Shown: piece after piece, positions 1-8,339 of the stretch | How the letters are laid out: every line of letters starts with the position of its first letter | Numbering within the stretch: the stretch's first letter is position 1 | Origin: a bacterium | GTDB taxonomy: Bacteria; Armatimonadota; Zipacnadia; Zipacnadales; Zipacnadaceae | NCBI GenBank assembly: GCA_030603495.1 | Contig: JAUVXR010000005.1 | Location: forward strand, 58,732-122,731 | Length of the DNA: 64,000 bases | Direction of reading: 5' to 3' | Notes under the pieces: generated by a model | The model's input: the letters and a program-made list of their open reading frames with translations, nothing else | Database searches by the model: none | What the model was told of the DNA's origin: nothing | Made by a program: the position numbers and the translations under genes

Positions 1-2
1 CA

Positions 3-830
3 GCCGGCTCGGAAGTGATAAACCTCACTTTGGGCAAGCCGGCCGTGACGGGCATAAGTCTGAAAGCCTACGAGGAGACCGGCGGCTGGCGTGACTATGA
101 CTTCGACCCGGGCGGCAGCGGCGAGAACATCTTTGTCTTGACCAGGAAATACCTGGGAACACATTCCGATCCGCCCTGGGTCTGGGAGGGCGGCTCCCTC
201 TGGGCTCCCCTACAGGACACCTACTGGCCCTGGTTGCTGGATACTTACATAGACCCCACGGCAGGAATGATTAACCAGTTGTCGTTCGTAATGCCAATCA
301 AGACCGATATCGAGGCTGCCAATGGCAATGGCGAGGCGGAGGAATACCTGCTTAAGAGATTCAAGCTCCTGGAGTATGACGGAGGTGGACAGGTAACGGG
401 TACCATTCACGCCAAGATAAACGCGGTGATGTACGCGGAGCAGGGTTGCTTCTTCGTTATCCCCTGTCGCTATTTCCGCATCTCCTCGGATGCTTGGTGG
501 GAGTCAGAGAAGTACCTGCGCTACAACTACGACATCGAGATTCGGGGGGCGATTACTGAGAACTTCCACCCGGGGCCAGCAGCGGTGCGCGAGTGGCAGG
601 AGAAATGGGCATACCCAGAAGGCAGTGTCGGCACCGATTGGAATAGCATCCGCTACATCTACGATGAGACGCTGCGGGCCGCGCGGCTCCAGGCACCGAC
701 AGTGCTAGGCGGCATAGACAACAATATCCGCTCCTCAGACGCCATCTACGGCAGCAGGCCAGCCCGGCTCGTCAAGCTGCCGCTACTGCCGGCCACACCA
801 GATTTGCTCTACTACGGTGAAGCGCCCTAG
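3..830 (+). CDS. Unknown protein, C-terminal part (5' end outside window)
   Basis: The reading frame is open to the left edge, so the gene very probably begins before the window. The first possible start inside is a GTG at 15, with no ribosome binding site visible. The 270 or so visible residues are rich in Tyr, Trp and Gly (for example GGWRDYDFDPGG and AEQGCFFVIPCRYF) and have no membrane segment. I recognise no catalytic motif or family. The alternating polar/aromatic composition suggests a beta-rich secreted or pilus-associated protein, but that is only an impression. A strong hairpin terminator follows 40 bases after the stop, so this is the last gene of its transcript. Confidence 0.7.
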   Translation, partial: AGSEVINLTLGKPAVTGISLKAYEETGGWRDYDFDPGGSGENIFVLTRKYLGTHSDPPWVWEGGSLWAPLQDTYWPWLLDTYIDPTAGMINQLSFVMPIKTDIEAANGNGEAEEYLLKRFKLLEYDGGGQVTGTIHAKINAVMYAEQGCFFVIPCRYFRISSDAWWESEKYLRYNYDIEIRGAITENFHPGPAAVREWQEKWAYPEGSVGTDWNSIRYIYDETLRAARLQAPTVLGGIDNNIRSSDAIYGSRPARLVKLPLLPATPDLLYYGEAP

Positions 831-871
831 TATCGTCCGGTTTCCGCACAGCAGCGCCGTAGTAGCGGCAC

Positions 872-913
872 GGGTGGCACCACTGATTCCTACGGTGCCA
901 CCCATATCTTTTT
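872..913 (+). terminator. Rho-independent terminator
   Basis: A perfect 10-bp stem (GGGTGGCACC at 872-881 with GGTGCCACCC at 894-903) and a 12-base loop is followed by atatc and a run of five T at 909-913. It lies just after the unknown gene ending at 830 and before the sat promoter, so it separates two transcripts. Confidence 0.85.
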
Positions 914-979
914 GCGCGCACTTACGTCGGAACAGCACACGTCTGGCTCAGTTATTGCAGTACCCGCACGGGGATGTGT

Positions 980-1008
980 TTGACAGTCTGGCCCCCGCCC
1001 GGTACACT
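980..1008 (+). promoter_or_regulatory. Sigma-70-type promoter of sat
   Basis: TTGACA at 980-985 and TACACT at 1003-1008 are 17 bases apart, an almost consensus vegetative promoter. It lies downstream of the terminator at 872-913 and 36 bases before the sat ATG, so it most likely drives sat and perhaps the next gene. Confidence 0.75.
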
Positions 1009-1043
1009 CCTGGCATGTATATCTGTACTCGGGAGAGAGCCAA

Positions 1044-2192
1044 ATGAACCAGCCGCACGGCGGAAACGTGGTTGACCGGACTCTTGACCCCGAAGCCCGC
1101 CAGGAGGCGGTTGCGGAGGCTGAAACGCTGCCCCGCCTCGTCATAGACAGCAGCCGGGCAGCGGATATCCGCAACATTGCCTGCGGCGTCTACAGTCCGT
1201 GCACTGGCTTCCTGGGCGAGGATGACCTGGAGGCGGTCGTGACCACCTCGCGCCTGAGCACCCGTATTCCCTGGACGATTCCTATTATCTGCGACGTATC
1301 CGAGGCCGGCCTTTACGAAGTCGGTGCTACCGTGGCCCTCTACACGGAAGACCGGCCCCAGCCGCTAGCGCTGCTGCACCTGGAAGAGATCTACGAATGG
1401 GATAAGGCCCGCACTGTGCAGGCAGTCTTCGGCACCGTTGACGGCGGCCACCCGGGAGTAGCGCGGATGATGGCCCGGGGCGACTACCTGCTGGCCGGAC
1501 CAATTGATCTGATTGACGACGACCGGGGCCCTTTTGCCGCCATCAACCTGCGCCCGGCCCAGACCCGAAAAATATTCGCCGAGCGAGGCTGGCAAACAAT
1601 CGCCGCATTCCAGACGCGCAACGTCCCTCACGCGGGGCACGAGCACATCCAGAAGAGCGTCCTGCGGATGGTTGGCGGGTTGCTGATACAGCCAGTGATC
1701 GGCCACAAGAAGCCGGGCGACTTTACCGACGAGGCCATCGTGGCGGCATACCAGACACTTGTCGAGAACTACTTTCCTCCGGGCCGGGTGCTCTTGAGCG
1801 TACTGCCGACCGACATGCACTACGCCGGGCCCAACGAGGCGATTCACCACGCCATTATGCGCAAGAACTTCGGCTGCACGCACATGATTGTCGGGCGCGA
1901 CCATGCCGGCGTGGGCAGCTACTATAGACCGGAAGAGGCCATCGCGCGGTTCGCCGATTTTCCCGACCTGGGGATCGCACCGCTACCCATGCGGGAGGAA
2001 TTGTGGTTCTGCCGACGATGCCGGGGCATCGTCTCCGCACGCACCTGCTCTCACCCACCCGACGACCGCATCGAGTTTAGTGGCACGACCATTCGCCAGA
2101 TGATCCAGGAGGGCACTGCCCCACCCGCGGAAATAATGCGCCCGGAAGTGTACGACGCTGTGCAGAGCGTATCGCACATCTTCGTCTCATAG
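1044..2192 (+). CDS. sat: Sulfate adenylyltransferase (ATP sulfurylase)
   Basis: Makes adenosine 5'-phosphosulfate and pyrophosphate from ATP and sulfate, the first step of sulfate assimilation (or the reverse reaction in sulfur oxidisers). The 382-residue protein has the family's nucleotide-binding motifs: QTRNVPHAGHEH (the QxRN-x-PxHxxH site), GHKKPGDF and GRDHAGVGSYY. Its length matches the homo-oligomeric prokaryotic enzyme without an APS-kinase domain. Near the C-terminus, CRRCRGIVSARTC is the Cys pattern seen in many bacterial and archaeal members. The ATG follows a GGAGAGAG sequence. No cysC, APS reductase or sulfate transporter gene is adjacent, so it stands apart from its pathway here. 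Confidence 0.95.
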   Translation: MNQPHGGNVVDRTLDPEARQEAVAEAETLPRLVIDSSRAADIRNIACGVYSPCTGFLGEDDLEAVVTTSRLSTRIPWTIPIICDVSEAGLYEVGATVALYTEDRPQPLALLHLEEIYEWDKARTVQAVFGTVDGGHPGVARMMARGDYLLAGPIDLIDDDRGPFAAINLRPAQTRKIFAERGWQTIAAFQTRNVPHAGHEHIQKSVLRMVGGLLIQPVIGHKKPGDFTDEAIVAAYQTLVENYFPPGRVLLSVLPTDMHYAGPNEAIHHAIMRKNFGCTHMIVGRDHAGVGSYYRPEEAIARFADFPDLGIAPLPMREELWFCRRCRGIVSARTCSHPPDDRIEFSGTTIRQMIQEGTAPPAEIMRPEVYDAVQSVSHIFVS

Positions 2193-2235
2193 CTGAATCC
2201 AAGCAAGGAGGCTCGAGGCAGCGTCCCACGAGCTG

Positions 2236-3624
2236 ATGGCAGGCAAGCGCAAGGTATTCATAATCGGCTGGGACTCAGCGCCCGCCGACCAGATATTAGG
2301 CCCGTGGCTCCCCGAGCTACCTAACCTCAGCCGACTGGTCGAACAGGGCACCTGGGGGCCCCTGCGCAGCACCGATCCGCCCATAACCGTGCCAGCCTGG
2401 ACCAGCATGTTCACCTCACTTAACCCTGGCCAGCTTGGCTTCTCCGGCTTTCGCAATCGCACGGTGGGCACTTACGATGGCCAGTGGATAGCCACCGGGG
2501 CAGCGGTGACCACGCCACGGCTGTGGGACATCCTGGGCGAACACGGCTGGCAGGTCTGTGTAGTGGGCGTCCCCCAGACCTATCCGGTCAGTCCGGTCAA
2601 CGGCGCACTCATCTCATCGTTCCTAGCGCCAGACACCAGCAGCGACTATGTCTACCCGCCGGAGCTGAAGTGCGAGATAGAAGACGTGGCCGATGGCTAT
2701 ATGCTCGATGTGGACGACTTCCGTACCGAGGATAAAGAAGAGCTACTGGCGCAGATCTATGCGATGACCGACAAGCGCTACGCGGTGGCGCGCCACCTGC
2801 TGACCAGCCGGCCATGGGATCTGTTTGCTATGGTCGAGATGGGGCCTGACCGCATCCAGCACGGCTTCTGGCGCTTCATGGACCCCCACCACCCCAGGTA
2901 CGAGCCCGGCAATCCCTACGAGAAGGTCATTGTGGACTACTACCATCATCTCGACGAGCAGCTAGGCTCCCTACTGGAGTTAGCCCCCGATGATGCCCTC
3001 GTGCTGGTGGTCTCCGACCACGGCGCCAAGAGCATGGCTGGCACCTTCAACATCAACGACTGGCTTGTCCAAGCGGGCTATCTGAAGCTGAAGGAACCAG
3101 TCACGGAGCCGACGAAATTCGACGCCTCGCTGGTGGATTGGCCGACCACAGTAGCCTGGGCTTGGGGTGGCTACCATGCGCGGATCTTCATCAACGTCGC
3201 AGGCCGCGAGCCGAATGGCATAGTTGCCGCCGCTGACTACGAACAGGTGCGCGGAGATCTCCAGGCGGCTCTGGAGAGCATAACCGATGACCAGGGGCGA
3301 GAAATGGATACCGTGGTGCTACGGCCGGAGAAGATATATGACGGCCCGCACGTTACCGAGGCGCCCGACCTACTGGTCTATTTCGATGACCTGAGCTGGC
3401 GGGCTGGCCAGAACATTGGCAACGCCGGGCTGTACAGCAGTGAAACCGAGCTGGGGCCAGACGATGCCGTCCACGACTACCACGGTATCTTCGTTATGTA
3501 TGACCCGCTGAACCCAGATGCTGGTTACCGCGGCGGCCTGCATCTCGGGGACGTAGCACCGACAGTGCTAGCCCGCGTGGGGCTACCTCCCCCTGCTCAC
3601 ATGGAGGGCAATGCTATTAGCTAA
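2236..3624 (+). CDS. Alkaline-phosphatase-superfamily phosphodiesterase
   Basis: A 462-residue member of the type I phosphodiesterase/nucleotide pyrophosphatase branch of the alkaline phosphatase superfamily. Metal-site features are visible in order: the N-terminal IIGWDSA (Asp ligand), PPITVPAWTSMFTSLNPGQ around the Thr nucleophile, GPDRIQHGFW (Asp and His ligands), VVSDHGAKSM (Asp-His pair) and GLHLGDVAPTVL near the C-terminus. There is no signal peptide, so it is probably cytoplasmic. The natural substrate cannot be told from sequence; relatives act on phosphodiesters or phosphonates. It follows sat by 43 bases and may be co-transcribed. An AAGGAGG at about 2204 is too far from the ATG to be its ribosome site, so the exact start is slightly uncertain. 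Confidence 0.85.
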   Translation: MAGKRKVFIIGWDSAPADQILGPWLPELPNLSRLVEQGTWGPLRSTDPPITVPAWTSMFTSLNPGQLGFSGFRNRTVGTYDGQWIATGAAVTTPRLWDILGEHGWQVCVVGVPQTYPVSPVNGALISSFLAPDTSSDYVYPPELKCEIEDVADGYMLDVDDFRTEDKEELLAQIYAMTDKRYAVARHLLTSRPWDLFAMVEMGPDRIQHGFWRFMDPHHPRYEPGNPYEKVIVDYYHHLDEQLGSLLELAPDDALVLVVSDHGAKSMAGTFNINDWLVQAGYLKLKEPVTEPTKFDASLVDWPTTVAWAWGGYHARIFINVAGREPNGIVAAADYEQVRGDLQAALESITDDQGREMDTVVLRPEKIYDGPHVTEAPDLLVYFDDLSWRAGQNIGNAGLYSSETELGPDDAVHDYHGIFVMYDPLNPDAGYRGGLHLGDVAPTVLARVGLPPPAHMEGNAIS

Positions 3625-3953
3625 CCCTCCTCTCCCCTTTCCCAATCCCAATCCTTGCCAATATCACCTTACGGCACCACTATCACGCGTGCGCGAATAT
3701 CGGTGCCATATGCGTATGCGGTCAACGCCTGGGCTGAGCCCGGGCGGCAGTACTGCTCCCAGAGATAATGCCAGTAAAGCTCCGCCCCGTCTCCTCATTT
3801 CGCCTACTGCTCTTCGCAGCACAGCAGTCAGTTCCGAGACGGCCACCTAAGAGATGCCACGTATTCGCCTCGTGTTCCTCCACGGTGGCTTTTTCTGTAA
3901 CTGCGGAACCAAGCGGTGCTGGTCAGGCATATATATAGAAAGGACAGAGCAAT

Positions 3954-4000
3954 GGGCCCTGCGACCATCCATACACTTGGCAGTGTCAGCCGCAGGGCCC
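3954..4000. repeat. Inverted repeat in a 556-base gene-free stretch
   Basis: The stretch 3625-4180 has no convincing gene. It contains perfect 10-base arms GGGCCCTGCG (3954-3963) and CGCAGGGCCC (3991-4000) with a 27-base loop, preceded by an AT-rich tract (catatatatagaaagg at about 3929). A second, imperfect GC-rich palindrome lies at about 3727-3745. Neither has a T-run, so they do not look like ordinary terminators. They could be structured RNA or dispersed repeats. Confidence 0.45.
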
Positions 4001-4204
4001 TCGTAGAGAGTTGGCAGACCCTCTACACTGCCATTATACCGGGAGCATGCGGCTGGTACAAGTACAAACGAAGTTGACCACTGGCCGACGCCACAGCGGC
4101 GCCAATACCAGCGGCACACCACCCGAGGCCAATTTTCTATCTGACAGTTAGCCAGATGCTGGCACTGCCCACACGAATCTTTGCGAAAGCGTGGTGCAGA
4201 CAGA

Positions 4205-4813
4205 ATGTCAGGAAGTCCCCACTCGACGAAATCAGACAACGAGTCCAGCCTCATTCGTAATCACCAACACCGAGACGACAGATACTACCAGCCACTAACC
4301 GAACGCGAACTTGAGCAGATGGCCGACCAACTGCTGCGAGAGAGTATCGAGGCTCTGGGGCGCGGCGAATACCCGTTTTACAGCCCCTCGTGGCTGCGGC
4401 AGCTCGCCGCGCAGGACGCCGAGCTGCCCAGTGACGACAACGCCTACCCCTCCGACCCTGACTACACAGCCCCGGCCTGTATGCGCCTTCTCGCCCAGAC
4501 GCCGATGAAGAGGCAGTGGCGCAGCGCCATTCGGCTCTCAATCAAGGGGATGAAGACAGGGGAAATCGCCGCGCGCCTCAACGTCAGTCCCAAGCAGGCT
4601 AGTGGCTGGATCAAGGCCGGCCTGGCGCGTCTCGCCGCGAAAGCTGTGGACCTGGACGAGATGCTCAACGAACGCGAAGCGATCAGCACCGCCTGGTACG
4701 AGGACACTCACCGCTACTGCGCTCACCGTGAGCGCCACTGCAAGCCCGGACAGGAGGCCTGCCGCCCAAGTGGCCTGTGCACTCGGCGCTGGTACTTGAT
4801 GTACGAAGAGTAG
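4205..4813 (+). CDS. HTH protein with Cys-rich C-terminal tail
   Basis: A protein of about 202 residues. In its middle, IRLSIKGMKTGEIAARLNVS followed by PKQASGWIKAGLARLAA is a helix-turn-helix of the sigma-70 region 4/LuxR type, so DNA binding is likely. The C-terminus carries regularly spaced cysteines and histidines (CAHRERHC, CKPGQEAC, CRPSGLC) that could bind zinc. The N-terminal half is acidic and polar, with TERELEQMADQLLRES forming a probable helix. I do not recognise the full architecture. It could be a small regulator or a degenerate sigma-like factor. The start is uncertain: ATG 4205 is chosen, but the frame stays open to 4181 and there is no good ribosome site. Confidence 0.6.
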   Translation: MSGSPHSTKSDNESSLIRNHQHRDDRYYQPLTERELEQMADQLLRESIEALGRGEYPFYSPSWLRQLAAQDAELPSDDNAYPSDPDYTAPACMRLLAQTPMKRQWRSAIRLSIKGMKTGEIAARLNVSPKQASGWIKAGLARLAAKAVDLDEMLNEREAISTAWYEDTHRYCAHRERHCKPGQEACRPSGLCTRRWYLMYEE

Positions 4814-4904
4814 CTCCAGGCAGGGAAGTAACCGCCGACGCCGAACCTACGGACAACGATGCCGCCCGCCAAGGGCAACTATCAGAGCACTCTGGAGGCG
4901 AGTG

Positions 4905-5624
4905 ATGAGTGTTGGCATAGTAATATTGTTTGTCACCATGCTCGTGATGATAATCGCAGTGAGAATCGGCGGGATCGCCCTCGAGCTGACCGGGCTAGAA
5001 CCCGAGGTGGCCCGCTTCCAGGCGCTTTCAGCGTTCACGGGCACCGGCTTCACTACCCGGGAAGCCGAGGAGGTGGTGCACCACCCCCAGCGGCGGCGCA
5101 TCGTCTCAGCTCTAATACTGACGGGTAGCGCGGGTATCATCACCCTGATCGCCGGGCTGGTGGAAACCTTCCAGAGCACTACTCGCGCTGAAGACATCAA
5201 GTGGTGGGCCAATCTAGCTCAGTTCGCCGGTGCTGCTGTGGCTTTGTACTTATTCTACCGTGTGTTTGTGTGGCCCCGACTGGCCGTACGTATTGACCAG
5301 ACTATCCGCAGCCAACTCAAACCGCGCATCATCATGACACCTGCCGAGATTGAAGAACTGCTCCACTCAGCGGAAGGCTGGGGTATTGCCCGCGTCGAGG
5401 TGCCCGAGGCCTGTCGGTTTGCCGGGAAAACATTGGCGGCGACGCGCCCACGAGATCAGGGGATCTTAGTCGTCGCCATCGAACGAGACGGCAAGCTGAT
5501 TCCCTCACCCAAAGGCGACGAATCAATATACGTCGGGGACCGGCTGATAGTCTACGGGAAGATAGCGGAGATGCCGGAGCTATTGCGCGGTCAGGACGGC
5601 CCTTCAGATTCGGCCAACTCCTGA
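4905..5624 (+). CDS. Membrane protein with cytoplasmic TrkA-C (RCK-C) domain
   Basis: About 239 residues. One membrane segment starts almost at the N-terminus (VGIVILFVTMLVMIIAV), and one or two more lie between residues 70 and 125. The C-terminal 75 residues (GWGIARVEVPEACRFAGKTL through DRLIVYGKI) form a TrkA C-terminal/RCK-C domain, which in potassium channels and antiporters senses a ligand and gates transport. The loop GTGFTTREAEEVVHHPQRR is typical of a small family of such proteins without a full transporter domain. ATG 4905 is chosen because GGAGGCG ends about five bases upstream. The gene converges on the PH-domain gene and overlaps its 3' end by 34 bases. Confidence 0.75.
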   Translation: MSVGIVILFVTMLVMIIAVRIGGIALELTGLEPEVARFQALSAFTGTGFTTREAEEVVHHPQRRRIVSALILTGSAGIITLIAGLVETFQSTTRAEDIKWWANLAQFAGAAVALYLFYRVFVWPRLAVRIDQTIRSQLKPRIIMTPAEIEELLHSAEGWGIARVEVPEACRFAGKTLAATRPRDQGILVVAIERDGKLIPSPKGDESIYVGDRLIVYGKIAEMPELLRGQDGPSDSANS

Positions 5625-6103
5625 CCAGGACACGGGTCGAATTCCTGGCGGCTGGCGATCCAAAAGAGGCTTTCAATAAAGTCGTCGCTGGGCGTAAAGG
5701 TCATCCGAGACTGAGGAGGCAGATGGGGGTTGATCATCACAGGCCGGCCCTGCCCACCGAGTGCACGAAAGCCCGAGTAGATCAGCTCGTCGTCGCGCGA
5801 CGTCTGGCAGATCATGTGGATCTGGTCTACCGGGACCCAGCGTCGGTTGAGCAGTCCGCTGGCGATCAACAGATGCGTGTCAGTCAGCACATACCGGATT
5901 GGTATCCGCCAACCCAGGAAGTAGAAGACCACAGCCCCGGCCAGCAGCAGCGACAGCGTCCCCTGCCCGATCGTACCCGGCACCACCCCAGCCACCATGA
6001 CAATACCGACCACCAGCGGCACGCTGCCGGCAATGGTCACAGTCATCATTGCAGTGCGGTCGGGAACACTTTCTCGCGCTACGATATAATGCTCCAGCAG
6101 CAC
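5591..6103 (-). CDS. PH-domain (bPH2-like) membrane protein
   Basis: 170 residues. Two hydrophobic segments (about 20-65) are followed by a soluble domain with PIRYVLTDTHLLIASGLLNR and WVPVDQIHMI, the hallmark of bacterial pleckstrin-homology-like (YdbS/YdbT type) membrane proteins. Such proteins sit in the cytoplasmic membrane; their ligands are unknown. The start is a GTG at 6103, and a later ATG pair at about residue 19 is possible. The 3' end overlaps the convergent TrkA-C gene by 34 bases. The 200-base gap upstream is shared with the divergent epimerase gene and probably holds both promoters. Confidence 0.75.
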   Translation of the reverse strand: MLLEHYIVARESVPDRTAMMTVTIAGSVPLVVGIVMVAGVVPGTIGQGTLSLLLAGAVVFYFLGWRIPIRYVLTDTHLLIASGLLNRRWVPVDQIHMICQTSRDDELIYSGFRALGGQGRPVMINPHLPPQSRMTFTPSDDFIESLFWIASRQEFDPCPGQELAESEGPS

Positions 6104-6304
6104 CGGCCTAACACCTGCTTTCCGACGCCCGAGAACTCACTGCCAGCCGCCTCAGACGCAGCCCAATTCGGGAGGGATTCGCGCGCAACTGGCGAAACTA
6201 CTGGCGACTAGTCTGACTGGCAGACTCAAGGTGACTATGACACCTGCCCAGTCGCTACGCTTCGTCCCCATTATACCCTGGGCCTGCCGGGAGGTAACTT
6301 GAGC

Positions 6305-7129
6305 ATGAAGTTCTGTATATGTAACGAGATCTTCCAGGACTATCCGTTGGCCGAGCAGTTTGAAGCTGCCGCCAACATAGGTTTCGACGCCATTGAGATT
6401 GCTCCCTTCACCATTGCCAACTCAGTCCGTGACATTGACGGAGAAACTCGCCGCCGGATCCGGCAACTTTCAGAAGACAGCGGTGTGCAGGTTGCCGGCA
6501 TCCACTGGCTGCTGGCGCACACCGAAGGCTACCACGTGACCGATCCCGACCCGGAGGTCCGCCGGCGGACTATTGAGTATATGCAGGACCTGGTGCGGTT
6601 CGGGGTGGAGATCGGCGGTCAGATGGAGGTGGTGGGTTCCCCGCAGCAGCGCACGGTCAAACCCGGCGTGACCTCTGAGCAGGCCTGGGAATGGTTCAAG
6701 GAAGCAATGACCGCCTGCGCGCAGGTCCCGGGCGCCGAACAGTTCACCATCTGCATCGAGCCACTGGCACCTGTGACCAACAACAACTTCATCATTCAAC
6801 CGGAAGAGGCTCGTCGTATGGTTCGGGAGATCAACCTGCCCAACGTCAAGGTCATCCTCGATACCTACAGCATGTCGCGCATCGGCGTTGACTTGCCTAC
6901 TGAGATTCGTGATACCGGCGACCTGCTGGGGCACTACCACTGCAACGACTACAACAGGCGCGCGCCTGGGTGGGGCGATACCGATTTCGTACCGATAATG
7001 CGCGCGCTGCTCGATATCAACTTTTCGGGCTACTGCTCCATTGAGGTCTTCGACTTCGACCCTGATCCCTATGAACACGCCCAGCGCGGGTTGGCGACGC
7101 TCAAAGAAGCCCTAGCCAAAGTCGAATAG
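6305..7129 (+). CDS. Sugar-phosphate isomerase/epimerase-like TIM-barrel protein
   Basis: 274 residues with the AP-endonuclease-2/xylose-isomerase-like TIM barrel fold. Visible features are GFDAIEIAPF (strand 2), QVAGIHWLLAH, FTICIEPLAP with the metal-ligand Glu, KVILDTYSMSR, LLGHYHCNDYNRR with the His ligand, and SGYCSIEVFDFDPD with the second Glu. This set matches ketose 3-epimerases and related sugar epimerases that bind a divalent metal. The real substrate is unknown. ATG 6305 is preferred to the TTG at 6299 because GGGAGGT at 6289-6295 then lies nine bases upstream, whereas it would be only three bases from the TTG. Confidence 0.85.
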   Translation: MKFCICNEIFQDYPLAEQFEAAANIGFDAIEIAPFTIANSVRDIDGETRRRIRQLSEDSGVQVAGIHWLLAHTEGYHVTDPDPEVRRRTIEYMQDLVRFGVEIGGQMEVVGSPQQRTVKPGVTSEQAWEWFKEAMTACAQVPGAEQFTICIEPLAPVTNNNFIIQPEEARRMVREINLPNVKVILDTYSMSRIGVDLPTEIRDTGDLLGHYHCNDYNRRAPGWGDTDFVPIMRALLDINFSGYCSIEVFDFDPDPYEHAQRGLATLKEALAKVE

Positions 7130-7272
7130 ACCTAGCAGCGAGGGCCGACCAGCGGTGCGCAGCGGACTTGGCTAGGCGGGTAGTCAGCTGTGTAGATTTC
7201 ATGGTCGGACTGTCGCCACCTGTCGTGGGAGAAGGGCTTGCAGCGCCAGTGGCTCTGCGTTGGGGGATCCGC

Positions 7273-8325
7273 ATGCTTAGCTGCATCTACAACCCAATAT
7301 TCCAGGAGCACGGGGAGCCGTGGCATCCCGAGAAAGGGCAGCGGCTGGCGGCGGTGGTCTCGCGCCTCCAGAGGTCGGGCTTGTGGGACGAGCTTACCCA
7401 CCTCGAATTCGGGTCGGCTACGGTCGAGAAAGTCGGTTGGGTGCACGATTACGACTATATCGAGCACCTGAAGTACCTCTCCGAGCATGGCGGCGGATCC
7501 CTTGATCCAGATACCTGCGCCACCGAGAAGACCTACGAAGCAGCCATGTTGGCCACCGGCGGATGCATTACCGCCACCGAAGCGGTTATCCGGGCCGAGA
7601 TCCAGTCGGCCATCTGCCTGGTGCGCCCGCCGGGGCACCATGCGCTGCCCAATCGGGGGATGGGCTTCTGCTTCTTCAACAACGTAGCGATCGCGGCGGA
7701 GGCCGCACTACGCATGGGGTTGAGTCGGGCCGCCATCCTCGACTTTGATGCCCACCACGGCAACGGCACCCAGGACTGCTTCTACCACCGCGGCGATGTG
7801 CTATACTTCTCGATTCATCAGTCGCCGTTCTACCCGGGCACAGGCACGGTAGATGAGGTTGGTGTTGGCGCCGGCGCGGGCACGACAATCAACATGCCGC
7901 TGCCTGAGGGAGCGCGCGATCAACACTATCTGCACGCCTGGCGGGAGGTTGCCATGCCCGCCGTGCGCAGTTTCCAACCCGATATTCTCTTTATATCAGC
8001 GGGCTACGACGCACATTGGCGCGATCCGCTGGTCCAGATGCAACTGACCGCCGACGGCTTCTACGGTATTATGCACGAGACCGTTTCGGCAGTTGCTGAG
8101 TTGTGCGCGGGGCGACTGGTGGTGATCTTAGAGGGTGGGTACGACCTGAAGGCCTTGGCGTTGTCAGTCGAGAATACGATTCTGGCAATGCTGGGCGAAG
8201 AGATACGACAGGCTGACGATAGTCCCCCGGCACTGCACCCCGAGCAGCATAAGCGAATCAACCAGTATCTGGAACACGCGATAAGGGTGCACCAGGACAG
8301 GTTACAGTTGGCCACCGACGAATAA
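7273..8325 (+). CDS. Histone-deacetylase-family (AcuC/APAH-type) zinc amidohydrolase
   Basis: 350 residues with all the arginase/HDAC-fold zinc and catalytic motifs: RPPGHHALPN (tandem His), GFCFFNNVAIAA, LDFDAHHGNGTQ (Asp and His zinc ligands), ISAGYDAHWRDPL (second Asp ligand) and LEGGYDLKAL (Gly-Gly-Tyr). Bacterial members deacetylate acetylpolyamines or acetylated proteins such as acetyl-CoA synthetase. Sequence alone does not say which substrate applies here. ATG 7273 follows TGGGGGATCC and begins exactly where the family's conserved region begins; the open frame upstream lacks family similarity. mutS2 follows after 14 bases, so the two are probably co-transcribed. Confidence 0.9.
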   Translation: MLSCIYNPIFQEHGEPWHPEKGQRLAAVVSRLQRSGLWDELTHLEFGSATVEKVGWVHDYDYIEHLKYLSEHGGGSLDPDTCATEKTYEAAMLATGGCITATEAVIRAEIQSAICLVRPPGHHALPNRGMGFCFFNNVAIAAEAALRMGLSRAAILDFDAHHGNGTQDCFYHRGDVLYFSIHQSPFYPGTGTVDEVGVGAGAGTTINMPLPEGARDQHYLHAWREVAMPAVRSFQPDILFISAGYDAHWRDPLVQMQLTADGFYGIMHETVSAVAELCAGRLVVILEGGYDLKALALSVENTILAMLGEEIRQADDSPPALHPEQHKRINQYLEHAIRVHQDRLQLATDE

Positions 8326-8339
8326 CGGAGGACAGCAGG

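Noticed and set aside
3847-4254. A 135-codon minus-strand frame with several Cys residues
   Set aside because: It overlaps the HTH gene start, has no ribosome site, and its composition (many Arg, Trp, Pro) is typical of non-coding GC-rich DNA.
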